Source: Porticoccus sp041592135 (GTDB taxonomy: Bacteria; Pseudomonadota; Gammaproteobacteria; Pseudomonadales; Porticoccaceae). From it: DNA of 12,253 nt. Below the pieces are notes generated by a model. It made no database searches. It saw only the letters and a list, made by a program, of their open reading frames with translations, and was not told the origin of the DNA. A program made the position numbers and the translations under genes. Location of the stretch: the NCBI GenBank assembly GCA_041592135.1, contig JBFHQR010000062.1, one strand, 5' to 3'. This document shows positions 1 through 7,854 of the stretch, one piece after another (the first letter of the stretch is position 1; every line of letters begins with the position of its first letter).

Positions 1-7
1 CCCGAAG

Positions 8-108
8 GGCTGGGGCCATTTTTGCCCCCAGCGTTGTTGTCATTCGCTCATTTAGAATAACTAAACCACGCTCATTCCGCCTCGCTGGAAGCAAAAATGA
101 CCTCCAGC
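8..108. repeat. Nested imperfect inverted repeat, possible dispersed intergenic element
   Basis: Two related arms, 8-33 and 83-108, are inverted copies of each other around the core GCAAAAATG, with a few substitutions and one indel. Each arm is also a small hairpin of its own (GCTGGGG/CCCCAGC at 9-15/26-32; GCTGGA/TCCAGC at 84-89/103-108). A third palindrome, TTTAG-AATAA-CTAAA at 51-65, has the same centre (base 58) as the arm pair. The octamer CGCTCATT occurs at 45-52 and again at 69-76. This nesting suggests a mobile or structural intergenic repeat, possibly extending to about 140 and past the left edge. Copy number in the genome is unknown, so calling it dispersed is inference. Confidence 0.5.
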
Positions 109-278
109 AGTGGTAATCAAATTAGTGTGAACAGGCCCTAGTTAATTGATCGTCGCCCGCAACTGAACTGTTCCCGACAGCGGTGCCTCCAGCCCCGGTC
201 CTTTAAATAAAAAATGATTTGCGGCCTCGCGGTCCAAATCCGTGAAAACGACACCAACAATTGCCAGGAGTTTTTACC
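109..278. other. Non-coding leader region upstream of the protease gene
   Basis: No convincing coding frame is seen here. The region should hold the promoter of the protease gene. An AT-rich stretch around 200-215 could contain a -10 element, but I found no matching -35 hexamer and no clear sigma-E type promoter. The only clear signal is the Shine-Dalgarno sequence AGGAG at 266-270, eight bases before the ATG at 279. Confidence 0.5.
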
Positions 279-1643
279 ATGCAGCAACTCAGACATTTCC
301 TGCTCGCGGTATCCATGTTGTTCATTGTTACTTCCAGCCAGGCGGCCCTGCCCCTGCAGGACAGTTCCGGGCAGGCCTTGCCTACCCTGTCCCCGATGTT
401 GAAACAGGTCAACCCTGCGGTGGTCAACATCGCCACCTTCTCCACCCAGCAGGCCAACAATCCGCTGCTCAACGACCCCTTCTTCCGGCATTTTTTCAAT
501 CTTCCCGACAACCAGCAGTTTCGCCAGCAAGCCCCCAAGAAACGCCAGCAGAGTGCCGGTTCAGGGGTGATCATCAATGCCGCTGACGGCATTGTGATGA
601 CCAATTACCACGTGATCAAGGGTGCGGACGAGGTGCAGGTATCCCTGGAAGATGGCCGCTCCTTTACCGCCGAAGTAAAGGGGGCCGATCCGGAGCTGGA
701 TATTGCCATTCTGCAAATCAAGGCCGACAACCTGGTGGCGGTGCCGCTGGGCAATTCCAGCAACCTGGAAGTGGGTGATTTCGTGGTGGCCATCGGCAAC
801 CCGTTTGGTCTCGGCCAGACAGTGACCACCGGGGTGGTGAGTGCCCTGGGGCGCACCGGTCTGGGTATTGAGGGTTACGAGAATTTCATCCAGACCGATG
901 CCTCCATCAATCCCGGTAACTCCGGTGGGGCACTGGTCAATTTGCGCGGTGAGCTGGTGGGCATCAATACCGCCATCCTGGCGCCCTCCGGCGGCAATGT
1001 GGGGATCGGTTTTGCGATCCCGGTCAATATGGCCAGGGCCAGTATGGAACAGATTGTGGCGCACGGTGAGGTCAAGCGCGGCCAGCTCGGCATCGGTATC
1101 CAGGACATCACCCCGGAACTGCGCGAAGCCTTTGAGCTGAAGAATGGTCAACAGGGCGTCCTGGTGACCGGTGTCAGTGAAGGCTCGCCAGCTGAAAAGT
1201 CAGGCGTGCAGGCCGGCGATGTGATCATTGCCGTAGACGGTGATGAAACCAATTCCGCAGGCCAGTTGCGCAGCCAGATCGGTATCAAGGCCATCGGCGA
1301 CAAGGTGAGACTGACCTTGATTCGCGATGGCAAGGAGAAAAAAATGGATGTGAAGGTGGGCGAGCCGCAACAGCTCAGCGCCGTCAGTGGCAAGCTGCAC
1401 GCCCTGTTGGAAGGTGCCCGCTTTGAAAACAACCCCGACGGCGAAGGTGTCATAGTGGCCGGGTTGTCACCCAACTCCGCGGCGGCCTACAGCGGCCTGC
1501 GCCCCGGCGATATTATTCTCGGCGCCAATCGCCAGCGGGTGCGGGATATCGAGAGTTTCAAGAAAGCGCTGACGCTCGGTGAGTCCTCGGTCCTGCTGCA
1601 TATCAACCGCGGCGGCAGCTCGCTCTATCTGGTGATCAGGTAA
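279..1643 (+). CDS. degQ: DegQ/DegP-family periplasmic serine endoprotease
   Basis: A 454-residue HtrA-family protease that would degrade or refold damaged proteins in the periplasm. The start is ATG 279, preceded by AGGAG with an 8-base gap. A TTG further upstream at 261 overlaps that ribosome site and is unlikely. Residues 1-22 form a signal peptide with an SQA|A cleavage site. The trypsin-like domain carries the full triad: His111 (TNYHVIKG), Asp141 (PELDIAIL) and Ser215 (GNSGGAL). Two PDZ domains follow, at about 265-355 and 370-454. The length matches E. coli DegQ (455) better than DegP (474). The paralogues MucD, DegP and DegQ are hard to separate without a tree, so the symbol is provisional. 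The gene stands alone on the + strand with a 229-bp gap behind it. Confidence 0.93.
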   Translation: MQQLRHFLLAVSMLFIVTSSQAALPLQDSSGQALPTLSPMLKQVNPAVVNIATFSTQQANNPLLNDPFFRHFFNLPDNQQFRQQAPKKRQQSAGSGVIINAADGIVMTNYHVIKGADEVQVSLEDGRSFTAEVKGADPELDIAILQIKADNLVAVPLGNSSNLEVGDFVVAIGNPFGLGQTVTTGVVSALGRTGLGIEGYENFIQTDASINPGNSGGALVNLRGELVGINTAILAPSGGNVGIGFAIPVNMARASMEQIVAHGEVKRGQLGIGIQDITPELREAFELKNGQQGVLVTGVSEGSPAEKSGVQAGDVIIAVDGDETNSAGQLRSQIGIKAIGDKVRLTLIRDGKEKKMDVKVGEPQQLSAVSGKLHALLEGARFENNPDGEGVIVAGLSPNSAAAYSGLRPGDIILGANRQRVRDIESFKKALTLGESSVLLHINRGGSSLYLVIR

Positions 1644-1653
1644 TTCCCGGCTG

Positions 1654-1688
1654 CCACCTGAAATGGCGTTGGCCGCTGTTCCAGGTGG
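1654..1688 (+). terminator. Weak hairpin after the protease gene
   Basis: CCACCTG (1654-1660) and CAGGTGG (1682-1688) can pair around a 21-base loop, starting 11 bases after the stop codon. No T-tract follows directly; the nearest is four T at 1695-1698. It may help end or protect the transcript but is not a classic intrinsic terminator. Confidence 0.3.
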
Positions 1689-1859
1689 TGAGCGATTTTC
1701 TGTGCTTGATAGAGTTAACGATTCCAGATGTGAACAAAGAGTAAGATCAGGATCCGGTTGTCGAGAGCCGTGGACGAGCGCATCAGCAGGTTCGTTTTGG
1801 CTATACTCATAGCGACCACAGTGCCAATGTTCATGTGACAAACCTGACAATCACCATCA

Positions 1860-1865
1860 AAGGAG
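1860..1865 (+). promoter_or_regulatory. Strong Shine-Dalgarno of the PA2779-like gene
   Basis: AAGGAG lies seven bases before ATG 1873 and fixes the start of the small secreted protein. A TATACT at 1802-1807 could be the -10 of its promoter, but no good -35 was found at the right distance. Confidence 0.7.
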
Positions 1866-1872
1866 TTGAGTT

Positions 1873-2256
1873 ATGACATACCGTTCGCTTAAGCAAAGTA
1901 TCTGTTACCTGATGATTACCCTGATGATGCTGGCGGGTGTAACGGCCCAGGCCCAAGCCGCGATGATCAGTACCGGTAGTATTGCGGCTGAAGTTTCCTC
2001 CGACCTGGGCCGCAGTGAAATCAAAAGTCTGTTGGCCCGACAGGATGTGTCCGCACAGCTGTCCGCCCTGGGTGTTAACAGCGCTGATGTCATGGACCGC
2101 GTCGACGCCATGAGTGATGCGGAAATCGCCCAGCTGCACCAGCAGATGGAGACCCTTCCCGCGGGTGCCGGAGCACTGGGTACCATCGCCCTGCTACTGC
2201 TGATTCTGATTCTGTTGGATGTCGCCGGAGTGACGGATATTTTCCCCAAACTCTGA
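1873..2256 (+). CDS. PA2779 family small secreted/membrane protein
   Basis: A 127-residue protein resembling the uncharacterised PA2779 family of Pseudomonas. Residues 1-29 form a signal peptide ending AQAQA|A. A helical, polar middle section (about 36-95) is followed by a Pro/Gly/Ala-rich stretch (LPAGAGALG, 95-103). A single hydrophobic helix (about 104-118) and a short tail ending FPKL come last. The mature protein would sit in the periplasm, tethered by its C-terminal segment. Its stop codon overlaps the start of the next gene (TGATG), so the two are co-translated. PA2779 and PA2778 proteins are typically encoded side by side, which supports the call. No biochemical function is known to me; it may be the partner or substrate of the peptidase. 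Confidence 0.8.
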   Translation: MTYRSLKQSICYLMITLMMLAGVTAQAQAAMISTGSIAAEVSSDLGRSEIKSLLARQDVSAQLSALGVNSADVMDRVDAMSDAEIAQLHQQMETLPAGAGALGTIALLLLILILLDVAGVTDIFPKL

Positions 2257-3227
2257 TGTCGAGGCCATTCCAGCCAACCCCCACACACGCGGCACTGCCG
2301 CGTGTTTTTTTGGTCTGCTGTCTGCTGCTGAGCGGTTGCGTCAGCACCCCGCAGACCGAGCAGTTATTGTCCAGTCCTCCCGCATCCCTCGCACGGGTTC
2401 ACCATGTTGAAGCTGTGCCGTTCTTTCCCCAGGAAAAATACCAGTGTGGCCCGGCGGCGCTGGCGACCCTGTTGTCGGCTTCCGGACTGGACGTTGCCCC
2501 CGAGAGCCTGACTCATCAGGTCTACGTGCCTGACCGAAAGGGCAGTTTTCAGGTGGAAATGCTCGCCGCTGCGAGAGCCCATGGGCGCATTCCCTACCTG
2601 ATCGAGCCTCAGCTGCGGGTGCTGCTGGCAGAGGTTGAAGCCGACCATCCGGTTTTAGTGCTGCAAAACCTCGGCCTGTCCTGGTATCAGGTCTGGCACT
2701 ATGCGGTGGTGGCCGGCTACGACCTGAATCGGGAAAAACTGGTGTTGCGCTCGGGCAAACAGCGGCAACGCAGCACCCCGCTGGGGGTGTTCGAGAACAC
2801 CTGGCGGCGCAGCCATTACTGGGGCTTTGTCGCCCTGCGCCCGGGGGAATTACCGGCGCTGGCGGACGAACGCAACTATTTTCTGGCACTGGTGGATTTT
2901 GACCGGGTGAACCCGGCCGCGGCGGTGGAAAAGGGCTATCGGGCGGGATTGCGGCGCTGGCCCGGGAGCCGGGTGCTGGGTTTCGGGTTGGCCAACCTGC
3001 TGTATGAAAAGGGGGATCGCCAGGGATCGCTCGGCGCGTTCCGAAAGTTGATCGAAATCGCGCCGGATTACGCGCCCGCGTACAACAACCTGGCCCAGTT
3101 GCTGGCCGAGCTGGGTGAGTTCGATGAAGCCATCGCCATGGCCGAGAGGGCCGTGGCCCTGGGCGGGCCACTGGCGGCCAGCTACCGGGAGACGCTGACC
3201 TCGGTTCGGCAGCAAAAGCCTCAGTGA
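2256..3227 (+). CDS. PA2778 family lipoprotein: C39-like cysteine peptidase with TPR repeats
   Basis: A 323-residue predicted lipoprotein. The hydrophobic core of the signal peptide ends in a lipobox LLSG|C (Cys28). A C39-like papain-fold domain spans about 48-200, with Gln59, the probable nucleophile Cys64 (YQCGPAALATLL) and His148 (WHYAVVAGYD). Asp156 may complete the triad. The C-terminal part (about 205-315) holds TPR-like repeats, for example the segment around APAYNNLAQLLAELGEFDEA. The start is ATG 2256, which shares a base with the upstream TGA. There is no Shine-Dalgarno, so translation is probably coupled. The alternative TTG at 2310 would leave almost no signal peptide. An intrinsic terminator lies within codons 10-19. 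The gene ends in a 7-bp tail-to-tail overlap with the RND pump gene. The substrate is unknown. Confidence 0.82.
   Translation: MSRPFQPTPTHAALPRVFLVCCLLLSGCVSTPQTEQLLSSPPASLARVHHVEAVPFFPQEKYQCGPAALATLLSASGLDVAPESLTHQVYVPDRKGSFQVEMLAAARAHGRIPYLIEPQLRVLLAEVEADHPVLVLQNLGLSWYQVWHYAVVAGYDLNREKLVLRSGKQRQRSTPLGVFENTWRRSHYWGFVALRPGELPALADERNYFLALVDFDRVNPAAAVEKGYRAGLRRWPGSRVLGFGLANLLYEKGDRQGSLGAFRKLIEIAPDYAPAYNNLAQLLAELGEFDEAIAMAERAVALGGPLAASYRETLTSVRQQKPQ
2285..2311 (+). terminator. Intrinsic terminator inside the peptidase signal-peptide codons
   Basis: A perfect 9-bp stem, ACACGCGGC (2285-2293) and GCCGCGTGT (2297-2305), closes a 3-base ACT loop. A run of seven T (2305-2311) follows. This is the best-formed factor-independent terminator in the window. 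It starts 29 bases after the stop of the PA2779-like gene but lies within the coding region of the PA2778-like gene. It probably reduces peptidase transcription relative to the small protein. Confidence 0.75.
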
Positions 3228-6200
3228 GCCGGTACGTAGAGCTTGCGATAGCCCTCCAGCCGGCGCAGTAGCACGTAGAAAATAGGGGTGAAGAACAGGC
3301 CGAAGAAGGTCACCCCGAGCATTCCCGAGAACACCGCCACGCCGATATCACTGCGCATTTCCGATCCGGCTCCGGTGGAGAAGACCATCGGCACCACGCC
3401 CATGATGAAGGCGAAGGATGTCATCAGGATGGGCCGCAGCCGCATGCGGCTGGCGGTAATGGCCGCATGCCAGGTATCGGCACCGCGGTGCTCCAGCTCG
3501 CGGGCAAATTCCACGATCAGGATGGCATTCTTGCTGGCCAGGCCCGCCAGCACAAACAGGCTGATCTGGGTGAAGATGTTGTTGTCACCACCGGTCAGCC
3601 ACACCCCCACCACGGCGGACAGGACGGAGAGGGGCACGATGCTGATCACCACCAGCGGCAGCACCAGACTTTCGTATTGGGCGGCCAGTACCAGGAATAC
3701 CAGCAGCAGGCACAGGGGGAAAATAAAGATGGCGGTATTGCCGCTCAATACCTGTTGATAGGTCAGGTCGGTCCACTCAAAGGTCATGCCGGTTGGCAGT
3801 TTCTCTTCGAGAATGGCGCTGATGGCGTCTTGGGCCTGGCCGCTGGAATAGCCGGGCGCGGCATCGCCATTGAGGTCGGCGGCGAGATAGCCGTTGTAGT
3901 GGGCGGCACTCTCCGGGCCGTAGCTCTCTTTCATTTCCAGCACGCTGCCCAGCGGCACCATGGCCCCTTGATCATTTTTGACCTTCAGGTTCAGGGCGCT
4001 TTCCGGGGTGGCGCGGAACGGCGAATCCGCCTGGGCTATCACCTGATAGGTGCGGCCAAAGCGGTTGAAGTCATTGACGTACAGCGAGCCCAGGTAAACC
4101 TGCATGGTGTCGAAAATATTCTTGACGTTGAGGCCCAGCTGCTTGGCTTTGGTGCGATCCAGGTCGGCAAACAGCTGCGGCACATTGATCTTGTAGTTGG
4201 AGTAGACGTTTTTCAGCGTCGGGTCCTGCCAGGCCTGTTGTTGCACCGCCTGCATCACTTCCGCCAGGCGCTCGTAGCCGAGGTCGGAGCGATCCTCGAC
4301 CTGCAGCTTGAAGCCGCCGGTGGTGCCCAGGCCGCGCACCGGAGGCGGCGGAAAAATGGCGATAAAGGCCTCTTCAATGCCCGCATATTGTTGCTGCAGG
4401 CGCTGGGCGATAGCGGCGGCGGACAGCTCGGGGCTGTTGCGTTTGGAGAAATTCTCCAGGGTTACGAAGACAATGCCGGCGCTGGGGCTGTTGGTGAAGC
4501 CGTTGACCGACAGACCGGGAAACTGTACGGCACTTTCCACGCCTTCTTCCCCCATGGCGATGCGGCCCATCTCCTTGATCACCTCCTGGGTGCGGGCCAG
4601 GGAAGAGCCGTCGGGCAGTTGCGCGAAGCTGATCAGGTACTGCTTGTCCTGGGGGGGTACGAAGCCCTTGGGCAGGCCATTGAAGCCGAAGGTGGTGGCG
4701 CCGAGCAGCAGCAGATAGATAAAAAATGCCACGGTCTTATGGCCCAGCAGGCGGGAGACCGAGGAAGAATAGCCCTCGGAGGAGCGCTTGAAGCCGCGGT
4801 TAAAGAGCCGGAAAAAACCGCCGAACAGGAAGTCTATGATGCGGGTGAGGCGATCCTTGGGCGCATCGTGGCTCCGGAGAAGCTTGGCCGCCAGTGCCGG
4901 ACTCAGGGTCAGGGAGTTGAACGCCGAAATCACCGTGGAGATGGCGATGGTCAGGGCGAACTGCTTGTAGAACTGTCCGGTCAGGCCGCTCACGAAGGCG
5001 ATGGGCACGAACACGGCGATCAGCGTCAGCGAGATGGCAATAATCGGTCCGCTCACCTCCTGCATGGCCCGGTAGCTGGCCTCTTTGGGGTCCAGTCCAT
5101 CGGCGATATTCCGTTCGACGTTTTCCACCACCACGATGGCGTCGTCGACCACGATGCCGATGGCCAGCACCAGCCCGAACAGCGACAGGGTATTGATGGA
5201 AAAACCAAACAGCCACATCAGGGCGAAGGTGCCGACGATGGACACTGGCACCGCCAGCAGCGGGATGATGGAGGCGCGCCAGGTCTGCAGGAACACCACC
5301 ACCACCAGGACCACCAGTGCCAGGGCCTCCAGCAGGGTTTTTACCACGGCCTTGATGGAGTCGCGGACGAACACCGTGGGGTCGTAGACCACCCGGTAAT
5401 CCACCCCTTCCGGAAACTGCGGTTTGAGCTCTTCCATGGTGCGGCGCACGTCATCGGAAATGGCGATGGCGTTGGCGCCGGGTGCCTGGAAGATCGGCAC
5501 GGCCACGGCGGGCTGGTTGTCGAGCATGGCATTGAGGTTGAAATCGGCCGCTTCCAGCTCAATGCGCGCCACATCCTTCAGCCGGGTAATCTGACCTTGC
5601 TCTCCGGCGCGGATAATGATTTCACCGAACTCCTCGGGGGTTTCAAGGCGTCCCTGGGCATTGATGGGCAGCTGGATGTCCACCGGGCTGGTCATGGGCG
5701 CACCGCCGATTACCCCGGCGGCCACCTGCACGTTCTGTTCGCGGATGGCGGCCACCACCTCGTTGGCGGTGAGGCTGCGTTCGGCAATTTTCTCCGGGTT
5801 GAGCCAGATGCGCATGGCGTAATCGCCGGAGCCGAACAGGCGCACGGTGCCCACGCCCTCCACTTTGGCCAGCTCGTCCTTGACGTGCATCAGGGCATAG
5901 TTGCGCAGGTACAGCTCATCGTAGCGCTGATCCGGGGAGACCAGGTGCACCACCATGGTCAGGTCCGGGGAGCTTTTCACCACCGTGACACCCAGCTGGC
6001 GCGTCACCTCCGGCAGCCGCGGCAGCGCCTGGGAGATGCGGTTTTGCACCATTTGCTGGGCCAGATCCGGATCGGTGCCGATCTTGAAGGTGACGGTCAG
6101 GGTCATGCGCCCGTCCGAGGTGGCCTGGGAAAACATGTAGATCATGTTTTCCACACCACTCAGTTGCTCTTCCAGGGGGCGGGCGACGGTGTCGGCGATG

Positions 6201-6373
6201 ACCTTGGGGTTGGCGCCGGGGAAGGAGGCATTGACCACCACCGAGGGCGGGGAAACCTCCGGGTATTCCGAAATCGGCAGTTGAAACATCGCCAGCAGGC
6301 CGGCTATCAGCACCAGCAGTGACATCACGGCAGCAAAGATGGGGCGGTCGACAAAAAACCGGGAAATGTTCAT
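3221..6373 (-). CDS. MexF-like RND efflux pump, inner-membrane transporter (HAE1)
   Basis: A complete 1050-residue RND proton/drug antiporter, the usual length for the family. Proton-relay residues are present: Asp410-Asp411 in TM4 (GIVVDDAIVVVEN) and Lys948 in TM10 (GLASKNAILIVEF). The first transmembrane helix begins near residue 11. Two large periplasmic loops lie at about 33-340 and 565-875. Signatures such as FPPPPVRGLGTTGGF (about 674-688), FAQLPDGSSL and GGDNNIFTQISLF resemble MexF/OqxB more than AcrB/MexB. ATG 6373 has AAGGA five bases upstream. The adaptor gene ends 44 bases upstream on the same strand, so the two form an operon. MexF relatives export chloramphenicol, quinolones and small electrophilic or phenolic compounds. 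The substrate here is inference. Confidence 0.95.
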   Translation of the reverse strand: MNISRFFVDRPIFAAVMSLLVLIAGLLAMFQLPISEYPEVSPPSVVVNASFPGANPKVIADTVARPLEEQLSGVENMIYMFSQATSDGRMTLTVTFKIGTDPDLAQQMVQNRISQALPRLPEVTRQLGVTVVKSSPDLTMVVHLVSPDQRYDELYLRNYALMHVKDELAKVEGVGTVRLFGSGDYAMRIWLNPEKIAERSLTANEVVAAIREQNVQVAAGVIGGAPMTSPVDIQLPINAQGRLETPEEFGEIIIRAGEQGQITRLKDVARIELEAADFNLNAMLDNQPAVAVPIFQAPGANAIAISDDVRRTMEELKPQFPEGVDYRVVYDPTVFVRDSIKAVVKTLLEALALVVLVVVVFLQTWRASIIPLLAVPVSIVGTFALMWLFGFSINTLSLFGLVLAIGIVVDDAIVVVENVERNIADGLDPKEASYRAMQEVSGPIIAISLTLIAVFVPIAFVSGLTGQFYKQFALTIAISTVISAFNSLTLSPALAAKLLRSHDAPKDRLTRIIDFLFGGFFRLFNRGFKRSSEGYSSSVSRLLGHKTVAFFIYLLLLGATTFGFNGLPKGFVPPQDKQYLISFAQLPDGSSLARTQEVIKEMGRIAMGEEGVESAVQFPGLSVNGFTNSPSAGIVFVTLENFSKRNSPELSAAAIAQRLQQQYAGIEEAFIAIFPPPPVRGLGTTGGFKLQVEDRSDLGYERLAEVMQAVQQQAWQDPTLKNVYSNYKINVPQLFADLDRTKAKQLGLNVKNIFDTMQVYLGSLYVNDFNRFGRTYQVIAQADSPFRATPESALNLKVKNDQGAMVPLGSVLEMKESYGPESAAHYNGYLAADLNGDAAPGYSSGQAQDAISAILEEKLPTGMTFEWTDLTYQQVLSGNTAIFIFPLCLLLVFLVLAAQYESLVLPLVVISIVPLSVLSAVVGVWLTGGDNNIFTQISLFVLAGLASKNAILIVEFARELEHRGADTWHAAITASRMRLRPILMTSFAFIMGVVPMVFSTGAGSEMRSDIGVAVFSGMLGVTFFGLFFTPIFYVLLRRLEGYRKLYVPAH

Positions 6374-6417
6374 GGTGATCCTTCAGAGGGCCCTACGGCC
6401 TATTCCAACTTGGTGTG

Positions 6418-7602
6418 CTAGTAGGCGGCGGTTTCTTGTCCGGCACTGGTTGCGGCGATGATCGGTTCGACAGCCATGCCCGGTCGCAGGTGCGATAGGC
6501 CATTGACGACCACCCGATCACCGGCCTGCAGACCGCTCTCGACAACTCGCTGTCCCCGATGGTGCTGGCCGAGGTGGACCTCGCGATAGCTGACGGTATT
6601 GGCTTGGTCCACCACATAGACAAATTTCTTGTCCTGGTTGGTGCCGATAGCCTTGCTGGGGACCAGAATGACCTGGGTTTCCCGGGGGGCCCCCAGGTGG
6701 ACATTGGCATACATGCCGGGGGTCAGCACGCCGTCGGTATTGTCAAAAATAGCGCGGGCGCGGATGGTGCCGGTGGAGATATCCAGCTGGTTGTCAAAGG
6801 CATGAATTTTACCGCGATAGACCTGTTCGTCGTCTGCCAGGGTCAGCTCAACCGGCATTTGTCCGCTGGCGGTTTGCTGGCGCACCGACCTGAGGTAGGT
6901 CTGCTCATCCACATTGAATTCGGCATAGAGTTGCTGGTTGGCCACCAGGGTCGCCAATACCGGGGCGCTGCCGCCCGCTTCGACGATATTCCCTTCGGTC
7001 AGCTCGGCGCGACTGATGCGGCCATCGAAGGGTGCCTTGATGTGGGCGTAGTCCAGCTCCAGTTTGGCTGTAACCAGTGCACTCTCGGCTTCCTTGATAC
7101 TGGCATTGGCGATCCGGAACTCGTTGTTGGCGGTATCGTAGATACTTTTTGAGACCAGTTTCCGCTCCACCAGTTTGCGGGCCCGTTCCAGCTCGTCCCT
7201 GGCCAGGGTTGTTCTCGAGCGTGTGGAAGACAGTTGTGCTTCCGCCTGCTGCACCGCTGCTGCATAGGGGCGGGGGTCGATCACAAACAGTAGCTCGCCC
7301 TGTTTGACCAGCTGTCCATCCTCGAACAACACCTGCTGGATTTCACCGCTCACCCGGGGCTTGATCTCCGCACTGTCCACGGCAGTGAGTCGACCGGAGA
7401 AATGGGTCCACAGCCGCACAGGCTGTCGCTTCAACAGGGTGATTTCCGCACGGGTGGCAGGCGGGGCGGCGGCAGAACCGCTATCAGCAGAGTGGCCGTC
7501 AAGGGGTGCCAGGGCGTAGTAGAACCCAGCGGCCGCCAGCAGGGCGATAACGGCAGTAACCAGCAGGGGGCGACGCATTCCTTTGTCGACTTGATCGTTC
7601 AT
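6418..7602 (-). CDS. MexE-like RND periplasmic adaptor (membrane fusion protein)
   Basis: A 394-residue adaptor that links the inner-membrane pump to an outer-membrane channel. An N-terminal hydrophobic anchor (about 12-32) follows an Arg-Arg pair. There is no lipobox cysteine, so it is anchored by the helix or processed as a normal signal. The lipoyl half-motifs lie at about 73-110 (AEIKPRVSGEIQQVLFEDG) and 183-215 (YAHIKAPFDGRISRAE), around an alpha-helical hairpin (about 112-182). The beta-barrel (about 216-300) and membrane-proximal domain (about 305-380) follow. ATG 7602 is preferred because GGAG lies five bases upstream. A further ATG at 7653 has no ribosome site. It is the first gene of the pump operon, behind a promoter containing a TetR-type operator. 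No outer-membrane factor gene follows. Confidence 0.92.
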   Translation of the reverse strand: MNDQVDKGMRRPLLVTAVIALLAAAGFYYALAPLDGHSADSGSAAAPPATRAEITLLKRQPVRLWTHFSGRLTAVDSAEIKPRVSGEIQQVLFEDGQLVKQGELLFVIDPRPYAAAVQQAEAQLSSTRSRTTLARDELERARKLVERKLVSKSIYDTANNEFRIANASIKEAESALVTAKLELDYAHIKAPFDGRISRAELTEGNIVEAGGSAPVLATLVANQQLYAEFNVDEQTYLRSVRQQTASGQMPVELTLADDEQVYRGKIHAFDNQLDISTGTIRARAIFDNTDGVLTPGMYANVHLGAPRETQVILVPSKAIGTNQDKKFVYVVDQANTVSYREVHLGQHHRGQRVVESGLQAGDRVVVNGLSHLRPGMAVEPIIAATSAGQETAAY

Positions 7603-7683
7603 GGAGGCTCCGTAGGCCTGTGCCGGGGGAGTAGCGTGTCGCCACTGCGGCATAAGGTTGGGTCATCAATCGGGATGCCAAAG

Positions 7684-7711
7684 CTTACATACCAGTCGGT
7701 ATGTTCGTCAA
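7684..7711 (-). promoter_or_regulatory. Candidate sigma-70 promoter of the MexEF-like operon
   Basis: On the minus strand, TTGACG (-35, 7711-7706) and TGTAAG (-10, 7689-7684) are separated by 16 bases. They match consensus at 5/6 and 4/6 positions. Transcription would start near 7677, giving a leader of about 75 bases before ATG 7602. The operator at 7687-7704 covers the spacer and part of the -10. Confidence 0.5.
7687..7704. promoter_or_regulatory. TetR-type operator O1 (pump operon)
   Basis: A perfect inverted repeat: arms ACATACC and GGTATGT around a 4-base spacer AGTC. Its length and symmetry are typical of TetR-family operators. It lies between the -35 and -10 of the candidate pump promoter, where bound repressor would block RNA polymerase. 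The divergent tetR gene makes its product the likely ligand. Confidence 0.72.
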
Positions 7712-7854
7712 TGCCCTAAAAATGACCAGATTCCCCCATAGGGTAAAAACTTTTTTGCCTTTTGTTACAGTGGGTTGTTGGGCCGGGTTCAGCAAAACCA
7801 ATTGATGTGGCTCAAATCCAGGCTGTTCAGGGCTGTGCCAGAGGGGTGTTTGAC

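Noticed and set aside
146..174. TTGATC at 146-151 as a -35 of a protease promoter
   Set aside because: No -10-like hexamer occurs at 16-18 bases downstream.
2302..2312. Downstream start (TTG 2310) for the peptidase that would put the terminator outside the gene
   Set aside because: It would leave only nine residues before the lipobox cysteine and no positive charges, so export would fail.
3467..6322. Very long open frame (951 codons) on the + strand opposite the RND pump
   Set aside because: It is antisense to a clearly conserved RND gene, has a Gly/His/Gln-rich composition typical of a shadow frame in high-GC DNA, and shows no recognisable domain.
7600..7653. Earlier ATG (7653) for the adaptor gene
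   Set aside because: It lacks a Shine-Dalgarno and adds residues unlike an adaptor N-terminus; ATG 7602 has GGAG at good spacing.
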